Assembly: GCF_000766945.1 (NCBI RefSeq)
Contig: NZ_KN266207.1
Coordinates: 468,062-532,061, forward strand
Length of the DNA stretch: 64,000 bases
Reading direction: 5' to 3'
DNA from: Cellvibrio mixtus subsp. mixtus J3-8
GTDB lineage: Bacteria > Pseudomonadota > Gammaproteobacteria > Pseudomonadales > Cellvibrionaceae
Both the position numbers and the translations under genes were made by a program. Below the pieces are notes generated by a model, which saw nothing but the letters and a program-made list of their open reading frames with translations, was not told the origin of the DNA and did no database searches. Shown piece by piece: positions 1 through 8,138 of the stretch. Each line of letters starts with the position of its first letter. Positions within the stretch are counted from its first letter, which is position 1.

Positions 1-1
1 C

Positions 2-433
2 AAAGGATTGAAAAAAATTCTCGCGCAAGCAGAAAAACGCGGTGTAATTTTGCAAATGGAATTATTCAACAGCAAGGTTGATCACCCGGATTATTTTGCG
101 GATAACTCCGCATGGGGTATTGAGTTATGCAAGCGCCTCGACTCACCCAATTTTAAATTGCTCTACGACATCTACCACATGCAAATCAGTGAAGGCGATA
201 TTATTCGCACCATTCAAAATAATCATCAGTATTTTGGTCATTATCACACAGCGGGCGTTCCCGGCCGCAACGAAATTGATGATACCCAGGAGCTTTATTA
301 CCCCGCGATTGTTCGCGCAATCCAGGCAACCGGTTTCAAAGGATATGTTGCGCAAGAATTTATGCCCAGGCGCGCAACGGACAAAGAAAAAATTGAATCA
401 TTGCAAGCGGCCATCCGCATTTGCGACGTTTAA
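2..433 (+). CDS. Hydroxypyruvate isomerase-like TIM-barrel protein (5' end outside window)
   Basis: C-terminal 143 or so residues of a sugar phosphate isomerase/epimerase (xylose-isomerase-like TIM barrel). The reading frame is open to the left edge, so the start is missing. Residues that bind the divalent metal in this family are visible as the Glu in MELFN, the Asp in LYDIYHMQ, the His in HYHTAGVPGR and the Glu in AQEFMP; the pattern is closest to hydroxypyruvate isomerase (Hyi). It ends 38 bases before a GMC oxidoreductase on the same strand and is probably co-transcribed with it. In such clusters this fold can isomerise or cleave a keto-sugar made by the oxidoreductase; that specific role is inference. 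Family confidence is high, substrate unknown. Confidence 0.85.
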   Translation, partial: KGLKKILAQAEKRGVILQMELFNSKVDHPDYFADNSAWGIELCKRLDSPNFKLLYDIYHMQISEGDIIRTIQNNHQYFGHYHTAGVPGRNEIDDTQELYYPAIVRAIQATGFKGYVAQEFMPRRATDKEKIESLQAAIRICDV

Positions 434-471
434 TATCCTATCAAGAAGTGCGTTTACCCAGAGGTACTGCT

Positions 472-2163
472 ATGTCTACTACACAACACTTCGATGCCAT
501 TGTTGTTGGCTCCGGTATTAGCGGCGGTTGGGCCGCAAAAGAATTAACAGAAAAAGGTTTGAAAGTTTTATTACTTGAACGCGGGCGTAATATTGAACAC
601 ATTAAAGATTATGTGAATGCATCCAAAGACCCATGGGATTATCCACATCGCGGCCGTCCTACACAGGAAATGAAACGCAATCACCCGGTGTTGCAACGGG
701 ACTTTGTATTGAATGAAGAAACCAATGGGATGTGGGCCAACGAACAGGAAAGCCCCTACGTTGAAAAGAAGCGCTTTGATTGGTATCGCGGCTATCACGT
801 GGGGGGGCGCTCGTTGTTATGGGGTCGCCAAAGTTATCGATTAAGCCAGCGGGATTTTGAAGCTAACTTGCGCGAAGGTATTGCCATTGATTGGCCCATT
901 CGTTACCAGGATATTGCGCCCTGGTATGACTATGTAGAAACCTTTGCTGGAATTTCCGGTACTGTCGAAGGCCTGGACCATTTGCCCGATGGAAAATTTT
1001 TACCGCCTATCGAATTAAATTGTGTTGAAAAAGATGTTGCGGCACGCATTAAAAAAGCTTACGGCGGAAAACGTTTAATGATTAACAGCCGCACCGCTAA
1101 CATCACACAACCCAAACCGGAACAGGGCAGGGTAAACTGCCAGTATCGCAATAAATGTTGGTTGGGTTGTCCGTTCGGTGCTTACTTCAGTACCCAATCA
1201 TCTACGCTGCCGGCGGCGATGAAAACCGGCAATTTAACCTTGCGCCCATTTTCAATTGTGAGCCAGGTGTTGTATGACAAAGATAATAAACGCGCGCGCG
1301 GTGTAGAAGTAATTGATGCAGAAACCAATCAAACTTACGAATTCACCGCAAACATTATTTTCCTTAATGCATCCAGTTTTAATTCCACCTGGATTTTGAT
1401 GAATTCCGCTACCGATATTTGGCCTGGCGGTTTAGGGAGCAGTAGTGGGGAGTTGGGTCACAACGTGATGGACCATCACTTCCGTGTCGGTGCTGGTGGT
1501 GTAGTGGAAGGCTTTGAAGATAAGTACTACTACGGCCGTCGTCCTGCCGGTTTTTATATTCCGCGCTTCCGTAATCTTGATGACACGCCACGCAATTATG
1601 TGCGTGGCTTTGGTTATCAAGGGGGCGCCAGTCGTGAAGATTGGAACAGGAGTGTGGCTGAAATGGGTATTGGTGCAGATTTTAAAAATGCACTTGCCGA
1701 ACCGGGTGCCTGGACTATCGGTATGACCGCGTTTGGTGAGATGTTACCCCATCACGACAACCGTATTTATCTCGATCACACGGTCAAAGACAAATGGGGT
1801 TTGCCGGTGTTGGCAATGGATGTTGAAATTCGCGAGAACGAAAAGGCGATGCGCAAAGATATGTTGCAGGATGCGATTGATATATTTGAAGCTGCGGGGG
1901 TAAAAAATGTGAGCGGTGGCGATTGGGGATATTCACCCGGCATGGGTATTCATGAAATGGGTACGGCGCGAATGGGGCGCGATCCAAAAACCTCGGTACT
2001 GAATGCATTTAATCAGGTGTGGGATGCACCCAATGTATTTGTTACCGACGGTGCGTGCATGACTTCGGCATCGTGTGTAAATCCATCGCTTACTTATATG
2101 GCGTTAACTGCGCGCGCTGTAGACCATGCGGTAAAAGAATTGAGAAAGGGGAACCTGAAATGA
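472..2163 (+). CDS. GMC-family FAD oxidoreductase (sugar/glycoside dehydrogenase large subunit)
   Basis: 563-residue flavoprotein of the glucose-methanol-choline family. The FAD-binding GSGISG motif lies at residues 13-18, followed by an acidic strand end (LLLERG). The C-terminal catalytic region has the His of HEMGTARMG and the Asn of CVNPSLTYMAL, the usual His/Asn pair. No signal peptide is visible on the protein itself. The start is the ATG at 472 behind AGAGG; the frame is open further upstream but overlaps the preceding gene. The stop overlaps the start of the next gene (ATGA), which encodes a Tat-exported gluconate 2-dehydrogenase subunit 3-like protein, so the large subunit is probably exported as a hitchhiker. 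Known relatives with this pairing oxidise sugars or glycosides, including at C3. No cytochrome c subunit gene follows. Confidence 0.88.
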   Translation: MSTTQHFDAIVVGSGISGGWAAKELTEKGLKVLLLERGRNIEHIKDYVNASKDPWDYPHRGRPTQEMKRNHPVLQRDFVLNEETNGMWANEQESPYVEKKRFDWYRGYHVGGRSLLWGRQSYRLSQRDFEANLREGIAIDWPIRYQDIAPWYDYVETFAGISGTVEGLDHLPDGKFLPPIELNCVEKDVAARIKKAYGGKRLMINSRTANITQPKPEQGRVNCQYRNKCWLGCPFGAYFSTQSSTLPAAMKTGNLTLRPFSIVSQVLYDKDNKRARGVEVIDAETNQTYEFTANIIFLNASSFNSTWILMNSATDIWPGGLGSSSGELGHNVMDHHFRVGAGGVVEGFEDKYYYGRRPAGFYIPRFRNLDDTPRNYVRGFGYQGGASREDWNRSVAEMGIGADFKNALAEPGAWTIGMTAFGEMLPHHDNRIYLDHTVKDKWGLPVLAMDVEIRENEKAMRKDMLQDAIDIFEAAGVKNVSGGDWGYSPGMGIHEMGTARMGRDPKTSVLNAFNQVWDAPNVFVTDGACMTSASCVNPSLTYMALTARAVDHAVKELRKGNLK

Positions 2164-2717
2164 ATCGCCGCGAATTATTAAAACTGATTGCTGCCACCAC
2201 CGGCACAGCAATGATTGGTGGTAGTGGATTGCTAACGGGTTGCGCCACGTCATCAACACAAACTGCACTCACGTTTTCGCCGGACGATATTGTATTGCTG
2301 GACGAAATTGCAGAAACCATTTTGCCTCGCACCCAAACACCGGGTGCAAAAGATGCAAAAGTCGGCCAGTTTATGACTGTGTATGTGAATGATTGCTACA
2401 CCCGGGAAGAACAGGCAACATTTCACAAAGGTTTATTGTTATTAGAAGAGCGCTGCCATAAGACCTACGGGCATGGTTTTATGGCGTTGCAGCCAGCTGA
2501 GCGTGAAGAATTTGTTAGTCACCTGGATAAGCATGCAAAAGCAGAAATCGCTGCCGGTAAAATGCATTACTTCACCATGATCAAACAATTAACGCTGTTT
2601 GGTTTTTTCACCTCGGAAGTTGGTGGCACGCAAGTATTGCGTCATGTCGCCATTCCCGGACGATTTGACGGCGAGTTACCCTATAAGCCGGGTGATCGCG
2701 CCTGGGCTACAAGGTAG
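2160..2717 (+). CDS. Gluconate 2-dehydrogenase subunit 3-family protein, Tat-exported
   Basis: 185-residue small subunit that partners GMC-type sugar dehydrogenases. The N-terminus carries a twin-arginine signal (NRRELLK), a hydrophobic stretch and a lipobox-like LTGC, so it is probably exported by Tat and perhaps lipidated. The body (DEIAETILPRTQTPGAKDAKVGQF, here split: DEIAETILPRT then PGAKDAKVGQF) is the characteristic opening of this family. The ATG at 2160 overlaps the GMC stop by four bases, implying translational coupling; a longer open frame from 2019 lies inside the GMC gene and is not the real start. Function: membrane or periplasmic anchoring and export of the FAD subunit, by family knowledge. 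Confidence 0.85.
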   Translation: MNRRELLKLIAATTGTAMIGGSGLLTGCATSSTQTALTFSPDDIVLLDEIAETILPRTQTPGAKDAKVGQFMTVYVNDCYTREEQATFHKGLLLLEERCHKTYGHGFMALQPAEREEFVSHLDKHAKAEIAAGKMHYFTMIKQLTLFGFFTSEVGGTQVLRHVAIPGRFDGELPYKPGDRAWATR

Positions 2718-2767
2718 ATTGGAGCGGGCTACAAAATTATCTTTAATCTGCTGGTAATGCGCTTTAA

Positions 2768-2841
2768 TATCCGTAGTTAATTTACTGCCAAATGAATTAA
2801 CTATTCAATGAATTAACTATTCAATGAATTAACTACGGATA
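2768..2841. repeat. 15-bp inverted repeat enclosing a 16-bp direct repeat
   Basis: Arms at 2768-2782 and 2827-2841 are perfect reverse complements (tatccgtagttaatt and its complement). Between them a 16-bp unit (aatgaattaactattc) occurs at 2791-2806 and 2807-2822, with a third partial copy at 2823-2835 running into the right arm. The element ends eight bases before the acpH ATG and no good Shine-Dalgarno is left between them, so it could affect acpH expression as a hairpin, or be a degenerate small repeat element. Confidence 0.8.
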
Positions 2842-2849
2842 CAGCTCCT

Positions 2850-3434
2850 ATGAATTGGCTGGCCCACGCATATTTATCCAAACCGAATATAGAGTTTCGG
2901 GTGGGTAATATATTGCCTGATCTGGTTTCAATCACTGAGTTAAAAAACTTTTCCCCTCCCTATCAGGAAGGCATTGCTTGCCATAAGGCCATCGATGTTT
3001 TTACTGACTCTCACCCCATCGTCAAAAACAGTATAAAACGCATGCCAGCCCACTATAAGCGGTATGGTGGAATACTGACTGATGTGTTTTATGATCATTT
3101 CCTTGCAAAAAACTGGAAGCTGTATTCCGCGTTGAGTTTGAATGAATTTTCACGGCATTTTTATCGTGACCTGGATTTTATAGAGCGGGAAATACCGGCA
3201 GATATCCTCTACAAATTCAAAAGGATTTTTGAGCACAATATTTTTGAAACCTACCAGGATATTTCCGGTATTCATGTAGCGTTACAACGAATTGATTTGC
3301 GCTTGCGGAAGCCGGCCAACCTGGGCAGCGCAACGTTCATACTGGAAGAATATTACGATCTTTATGACGCGGAGTTCACCAGGTTCTTTGCCGGATTGCA
3401 AAGGCACATAGAACCTTATATAAAAAAGCCCTGA
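2850..3434 (+). CDS. acpH: Acyl carrier protein phosphodiesterase
   Basis: 194-residue AcpH-family protein, the usual size. The enzyme removes the 4'-phosphopantetheine group from acyl carrier protein in the cytoplasm. It opens with the family hallmark MNWLAHAYLS, followed by VGNILPDLV, an HKAIDVFTDSHP block and YGGILTDVFYDHFLAKNW, where His and Asp residues match the HD-like metal site. The start is the ATG at 2850; spacing to any purine-rich ribosome site is poor because an inverted repeat occupies the leader. It is a single-gene unit, with a 240-base gap downstream. Confidence 0.92.
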   Translation: MNWLAHAYLSKPNIEFRVGNILPDLVSITELKNFSPPYQEGIACHKAIDVFTDSHPIVKNSIKRMPAHYKRYGGILTDVFYDHFLAKNWKLYSALSLNEFSRHFYRDLDFIEREIPADILYKFKRIFEHNIFETYQDISGIHVALQRIDLRLRKPANLGSATFILEEYYDLYDAEFTRFFAGLQRHIEPYIKKP

Positions 3435-3467
3435 TAGCCATGGGTTCAGTCGTTGGAGGTGTTCTCT

Positions 3468-3551
3468 ATGAGTTCGCAAACCAGTAATTTCTCTGATAAT
3501 AAACCAATCCTTTTCAACCTAACGCCAATAGAGCATGTTACTAACATTTGA
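3468..3551 (+). CDS. Possible 27-residue small protein
   Basis: An ATG at 3468 follows a strong GGAGG at 3455-3459 with ideal spacing and opens 27 codons beginning MSSQTSNFSDNKP and ending EHVTNI. It is polar, with no membrane segment or recognised domain. A GC-rich hairpin (ccaccc/gggtgg, about 3558-3573) follows the stop but lacks a T run. Evidence for translation is only the ribosome site; it could also be a decayed leader. The rest of the 3435-3675 interval is AT-rich and shows nothing else convincing. Confidence 0.3.
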   Translation: MSSQTSNFSDNKPILFNLTPIEHVTNI

Positions 3552-3675
3552 AATAACCACCCATTTGGGTGGGGAAAAGTTGATAACGTTGTGTAATATT
3601 AATGATCCTGGAAGATCGTTAACATCTGGCTAAATCAGCAACAGAATAAAATTTATTATATTGAAGGAGTCTTTT

Positions 3676-4512
3676 ATGGCGAAATATATTGTATTGGCGC
3701 ACGGGGTTCTGGGGTTTAGTTCTGTTGATGTTGGTGGAATTGATTTAGCTATTTTTAAAGTTGGTAAATTTAATCTGTTGAATTATTTTAACGGTGTGAA
3801 GTCGAGCCTGGAAGGTGCTAACAATTATAAGGTTGTTGCTCCCGCTGTGGCACCTGTTGGATCAATAGATACCCGCGCCCTATCTTTTTATGAAAAATTA
3901 CATGCGTTCATAATTGAAAACAATGTACCCGAAAAATCAATAGCCATTTTTGCCCATAGCATGGGCGGCCTGGATGCAAGGCAAGCGCTCCTTTTAAGGG
4001 ATCAGGATTTGGTTAAATATGTTAAATGCCTTGTTACGATTGGTACACCTCATCTTGGTTCTCCTGTTGCCAAGCTATTGAACGATGAGAATTTTATTAC
4101 CAGTTCGCTATACAAAAAAGCATTGGCTGTTTTCGGTGATTCTATTGGTGCCCTTAAGGATTTGACTCCCGAGTTTTGCAAGGATTTTGATAAAAAAACA
4201 AAAAACGCAGGCGATGTTGAATATTATTCAATTGCGGGCGTTATTGATAAGGCAAAGGATAGAAACAATTATTCGCTATTCTTTAACGAGCTGGGAGAAA
4301 AAATACATGAACCGAATGATGGTGTTGTTGCTGTTAGTTCGGCTACCAAAAATAAAGAAGATGGGTGGAATCATTTAGGTAACTGGGATGTTGACCATGC
4401 AGGTTTGGTAGGTTGGTTTGGAATTGAATCGATACTTAACTTCAGAACCTTAAAAAAGGCCCACATTAAAAGATATAACGATCTGGCAAGAAAAGTATTG
4501 CCATTAGATTGA
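3676..4512 (+). CDS. Alpha/beta-hydrolase, triacylglycerol lipase-like
   Basis: 278-residue protein of the bacterial lipase family. The N-terminus has the oxyanion strand motif VLAHGVLGF; the nucleophile elbow is AHSMGG (Ser near residue 95-100) in IAIFAHSMGGLDAR, followed by TIGTPHLGSPVA as in Pseudomonas/Burkholderia-type lipases. Later candidates for the triad are the Asp in NDGVVAVSSA and the His in DVDHAGLVGW. No signal peptide is visible, so it may be cytoplasmic or use another export route. The start is the ATG at 3676 with AAGGAG at 3664-3669; a TTG at 3661 is in frame but worse. The coding sequence is clearly richer in A and T than its neighbours, with many AAA/AAT/TTT codons, which suggests horizontal acquisition. 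Confidence 0.8.
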   Translation: MAKYIVLAHGVLGFSSVDVGGIDLAIFKVGKFNLLNYFNGVKSSLEGANNYKVVAPAVAPVGSIDTRALSFYEKLHAFIIENNVPEKSIAIFAHSMGGLDARQALLLRDQDLVKYVKCLVTIGTPHLGSPVAKLLNDENFITSSLYKKALAVFGDSIGALKDLTPEFCKDFDKKTKNAGDVEYYSIAGVIDKAKDRNNYSLFFNELGEKIHEPNDGVVAVSSATKNKEDGWNHLGNWDVDHAGLVGWFGIESILNFRTLKKAHIKRYNDLARKVLPLD

Positions 4513-4514
4513 AG

Positions 4515-4540
4515 TACCCAGGCATGGCCCGGGTATTTTT
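4515..4540 (+). terminator. Intrinsic terminator after the lipase gene
   Basis: Nine-position stem with one A-C mismatch (TACCCAGGC / GCCCGGGTA), ATG loop, then five T residues. It directly follows the lipase stop and touches the stop codon of the convergent helicase gene. Confidence 0.7.
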
Positions 4541-7500
4541 ATGCGATCTCAAGCAGTTTTCCAAAACTTACCAGATAAAGCGCCGTTTTAATCGGTAATG
4601 TTTCGGTTGCTGTGATTAATTTTTTATACCGTAGCAGCTGCCTTTTATAAGTTTCCAGCTCCCGTGCAAAAAAATCCTCTATCGTTTGGCCTGCTTCCGG
4701 TTCACTGCTTTTGTAGTCCACAATCCAGCGGATTCCATCGGCGATAAAAGTCCGGTCAATAATGGATTCTTTCACATCTTGTTGATCCCGTTGCATTAGC
4801 GATAGTTCGCAGGCACTTTGTTGGTGGTTACTATTAAGAAGCCAGCGGCCCGTTTCGCTATTGAGTGTGTTGGTGATTACTGCTGCGATTTTTTGCAGGG
4901 CATGGTTTAAATGTTCACCATTCCAGCCGAGCTGCTGCAATTGGACCTTCCAGAAAGGCGTTTGCTGGTTGATAAAGGTTGTTGCCTGGATGTGTTCGGT
5001 TGTGGTGACTAATTTGTTTTCCACGAGTGCTTGCAGGGCTGAGTGAATCACTGTCCCCGTATGGCGTGCAAGGCGTGCGGCAGTGGTTTCCAGGTCAGGG
5101 AGGTTGAGTGGATTTTCTTGTGGGTCTGGGCTGCCACCTTCACCTGTATCCAAATTATATTCATGACCGCGATAGTTTTTTAATAGTGTTATTTCTTGCA
5201 ATTCAGGTAATTGCCATTGCGGAGGTAAACGCAAAATATGCTGCAAGCCCGGTTGTGTCGTATTGATTGAATCTTGCCGCTCGGCTGTTGTGGATGCAAT
5301 GGTATCGCTGATAGAAATAATTGCCTGTGGTTTTACCAGCGGCCAGATACTATGCAGCAAGGAATTTTTTGCCGGCGCTTGCAGCTCTTCCTCTTTGGTG
5401 TTTATGCACGCAATTAAATGTAATTGTTTAATCGCACGTGTGCAGCCAACGTAGAGCAGGCGAGTAGATTCAAACGCTTGTTGTTTTTCGTGCTCGCGAC
5501 GCATAAAGGTATAAAGGCTATCCTCTTCTTTACCCGTAGGTGCGAGTGAACCGAGTAACAATTGTTTCTCGCCCTGATGGTTAATCCGTTCTTGCCAGAG
5601 CAATAATTGTTTGTCGTCTTTGCGCGCGCTACGGTCCAGGCCGGGAATAATCACCGTATCAAATTCCAGGCCTTTGGATTTGTGGATAGTCATTACTTGC
5701 AAACGTGCATCGGCATCAGCTCTGGGGGCCGCGAATAAACGTTCAATGGCTTGATGGAATACTTGCCAATCGCCAATGCTTCCACCTTGTTGGTGTTTAT
5801 CCAGTAGCGCAAAAAAACTCTGGATATTATCGCGATCATTTTCATCCAGTAATGTGGCAGGCCCTCCCAGCGCCAGCCATATTCCTTCGATCCATTGCCG
5901 TAGCGGTTTGCGATAACGCTCCGCCAGTGTTTGTTGCAATAACGGAACAACACGCTTGAGTATTTGCTGGCCGGTATTGCTAATGCCGGGGATTTTTGCG
6001 TAATGCTGTATTTGTGGCCAGATAACACCAAAAGCAGTTTCATGTACGCGCGGATTTAATTCATTTAGTGGTGTAATGGTGAGGTGATGCAAATCATGGT
6101 TATCCAATCCACACCAGGGGGCCCGCAATACAGCGAGCCATGCAATGCGATCTGCCGGATTGAGCAAGGCGCGTGTCAGCGATAATAAATCCATAATTAC
6201 CATACGGCTGGCAAGGCGATCAATTTCCGTGGCTTGATAACTTAATCCGGCTGCGCTTAACGCTGGCAGGATTTTTTGTAAATGGGTGCGAGTGCGCACC
6301 AATATGGCGATGCTGCCATCCGGATTTTGCGTGCGTGCTTGTTGCACTAACGCAACGACTTTTTCTGCTTCCTGCCACTGGGCATCCTGCCGCGGGTTTG
6401 CATAGCGGGAAAAATTTTCATCCTCTTCATCATCATTTTTTTCAGATGAATAGCTGCTGATATGAAATTGCACCGCATCGCCGTATAACTCACGATCAAG
6501 CTCAGGTTTAAATGCGACAGAAGGGGAATAACTTACGGCACCGCGACTGATATCATCCTGTGCGGGAAATGCATGTTGGAAAATAGTATTTACCCAATTT
6601 ACGACACCAGCTTGGGAGCGGAAGTTTACGCGCAGATCCAACGCTTCTAATGCGACAGAACCTATGCCTTGCTGGCGTGCATCCAGGAATAATCCCACGT
6701 TGGCATTGCGGAAACCGTAACAGCTCTGCATGCCATCGCCCACAATAAAAAGTGTACGCCCATCGTCTGCTTGCCAACCGTTGGTTAATTTTCGCAACAG
6801 TTCCAGTTGCGGACTGGCAGTATCCTGGAACTCATCCACTAAAATATGGCGAATGCGATAGTCCAGTTGTAACGCCAAATCGCTCGGTGAATCTTCATCG
6901 CCCAATGCAATTAATGCTGCCTGGCTAATGGCGGTGTAATCAGTTGCACTGAGCTGTTTAAAGACCAATGTAAGTTGCGCGGCGAGAATGGGCAGGATGC
7001 TGGTGAGGCTATCCAGTAACTGCCATTGGTGTTCCGCATAGCGGGGCAAGGGCAGGGAGCGAATTTCTTGCAGCAATTGTTCGGCATTGGGCGAGGTATC
7101 CATAATCGCAGCGATTAAATTGCTAAAGCGATTTTTTAGCTCTGCATTTTCTTTTCCAGCGGGAAAGCCTTCGGCTTTGGTCAAGCGTGCGCGATAGGTG
7201 CCACTATTGGTTAGCAGTAAATCTGCGATTGCCAGCCACTCCGGAATTGCTTCAGGTTCTGTTGCAGGTAAACCGTCCAGGCCAAGCAATTCATGAATGC
7301 GATTTTTACGTTCACTTTCCTGTTGTAAATTATTGGCAGCACTGTCGGCAATGCTACTGATTTCGCTGCTGTGTAATAACAATGCTGCTTCAACTAATTC
7401 CAGGTGCTCGCGAATAACTGATTGCAATACATTTTCCAGGTAGCGGCGTGCATCTTCATGGCGTGCTTGCAGTAACACACTTAGCCATTGCTCGCGTTTG

Positions 7501-8138
7501 GCGAGCAGGCTGGTTAATAAATTTTCTACTGCACCGAGGTTATTATCCATATGGCGCAACAAGCGAATTAAATCGTCGCGAAAGGGCGAATCCTGTTCGA
7601 GTAATTTAAATAATTCGCGCACGGCCAGGCGATAAGCCTGGTCTGCATCCTCGAGCGTATCCGGTTGAGCACCTATACCACTGGCAAGTGGCAATTGTTT
7701 GGTGATGGAGCGGCAAAGGCTATCGATAGTTTGTACACGTAAACGCTGTGGGCTTTGTAATAAATTCCATTGCAGTTCGCGGTCGCGTTCCAATACTTTT
7801 TGTGCGAGCTGCCAGGTGCGCACAGCATGAGGGTCTTGCGGTTGTGGCTGCTCGGCAGCTTGCCAGAGTGCGTGGATGATCCGGTCCTGCATTTCACCTG
7901 CAGCTTTGCGTGTAAACGTAATCGCCAGGATTTCTTCCGGCTGTTCGCAATAAGCAAGTAGCGTCAGTACCCGTTGCGTAAGCAAACCGGTTTTACCGGA
8001 ACCGGCAGGTGCTGATACCGCAAATGATTTGTGTGGATTTAATGCATCGAAGCGAACCTGTTGGTCTATGGGTTGATTCTCTGCTATTGCCGGCGAGCTG
8101 CCCACGGATGAATCAAAATCAAAACTTGATTGCGACAT
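4539..8138 (-). CDS. AddA-like UvrD-family helicase/nuclease (double-strand break repair)
   Basis: 1199-residue SF1 helicase fused to a C-terminal RecB-type nuclease. Walker A is APAGSGKT at residues 43-50; motif Ia ITFTRKAAGEM; motif II ILVDEFQDT; later FIVGDGMQSCYGFR, TIHKSKGLEFDTVIIPG and RLLYVGCTRA helicase motifs. Near the end, VDYKSS (Asp about 1141, Lys about 1143) and YKRQLLRY match the PD-(D/E)XK nuclease of AddA/RecB. The start overlaps the stop of the upstream nuclease gene by one base (TAATG). By family it would process broken DNA ends to 3' tails for RecA loading. Whether the genome also encodes RecBCD cannot be seen here. An alternative description is simply UvrD-helicase domain protein. 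Confidence 0.88.
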   Translation of the reverse strand: MSQSSFDFDSSVGSSPAIAENQPIDQQVRFDALNPHKSFAVSAPAGSGKTGLLTQRVLTLLAYCEQPEEILAITFTRKAAGEMQDRIIHALWQAAEQPQPQDPHAVRTWQLAQKVLERDRELQWNLLQSPQRLRVQTIDSLCRSITKQLPLASGIGAQPDTLEDADQAYRLAVRELFKLLEQDSPFRDDLIRLLRHMDNNLGAVENLLTSLLAKREQWLSVLLQARHEDARRYLENVLQSVIREHLELVEAALLLHSSEISSIADSAANNLQQESERKNRIHELLGLDGLPATEPEAIPEWLAIADLLLTNSGTYRARLTKAEGFPAGKENAELKNRFSNLIAAIMDTSPNAEQLLQEIRSLPLPRYAEHQWQLLDSLTSILPILAAQLTLVFKQLSATDYTAISQAALIALGDEDSPSDLALQLDYRIRHILVDEFQDTASPQLELLRKLTNGWQADDGRTLFIVGDGMQSCYGFRNANVGLFLDARQQGIGSVALEALDLRVNFRSQAGVVNWVNTIFQHAFPAQDDISRGAVSYSPSVAFKPELDRELYGDAVQFHISSYSSEKNDDEEDENFSRYANPRQDAQWQEAEKVVALVQQARTQNPDGSIAILVRTRTHLQKILPALSAAGLSYQATEIDRLASRMVIMDLLSLTRALLNPADRIAWLAVLRAPWCGLDNHDLHHLTITPLNELNPRVHETAFGVIWPQIQHYAKIPGISNTGQQILKRVVPLLQQTLAERYRKPLRQWIEGIWLALGGPATLLDENDRDNIQSFFALLDKHQQGGSIGDWQVFHQAIERLFAAPRADADARLQVMTIHKSKGLEFDTVIIPGLDRSARKDDKQLLLWQERINHQGEKQLLLGSLAPTGKEEDSLYTFMRREHEKQQAFESTRLLYVGCTRAIKQLHLIACINTKEEELQAPAKNSLLHSIWPLVKPQAIISISDTIASTTAERQDSINTTQPGLQHILRLPPQWQLPELQEITLLKNYRGHEYNLDTGEGGSPDPQENPLNLPDLETTAARLARHTGTVIHSALQALVENKLVTTTEHIQATTFINQQTPFWKVQLQQLGWNGEHLNHALQKIAAVITNTLNSETGRWLLNSNHQQSACELSLMQRDQQDVKESIIDRTFIADGIRWIVDYKSSEPEAGQTIEDFFARELETYKRQLLRYKKLITATETLPIKTALYLVSFGKLLEIA

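Noticed and set aside
2019-2159. N-terminal extension of the GMC small subunit
   Set aside because: The extension lies entirely inside the GMC gene; the Tat signal and ATGA overlap fix the start at 2160.
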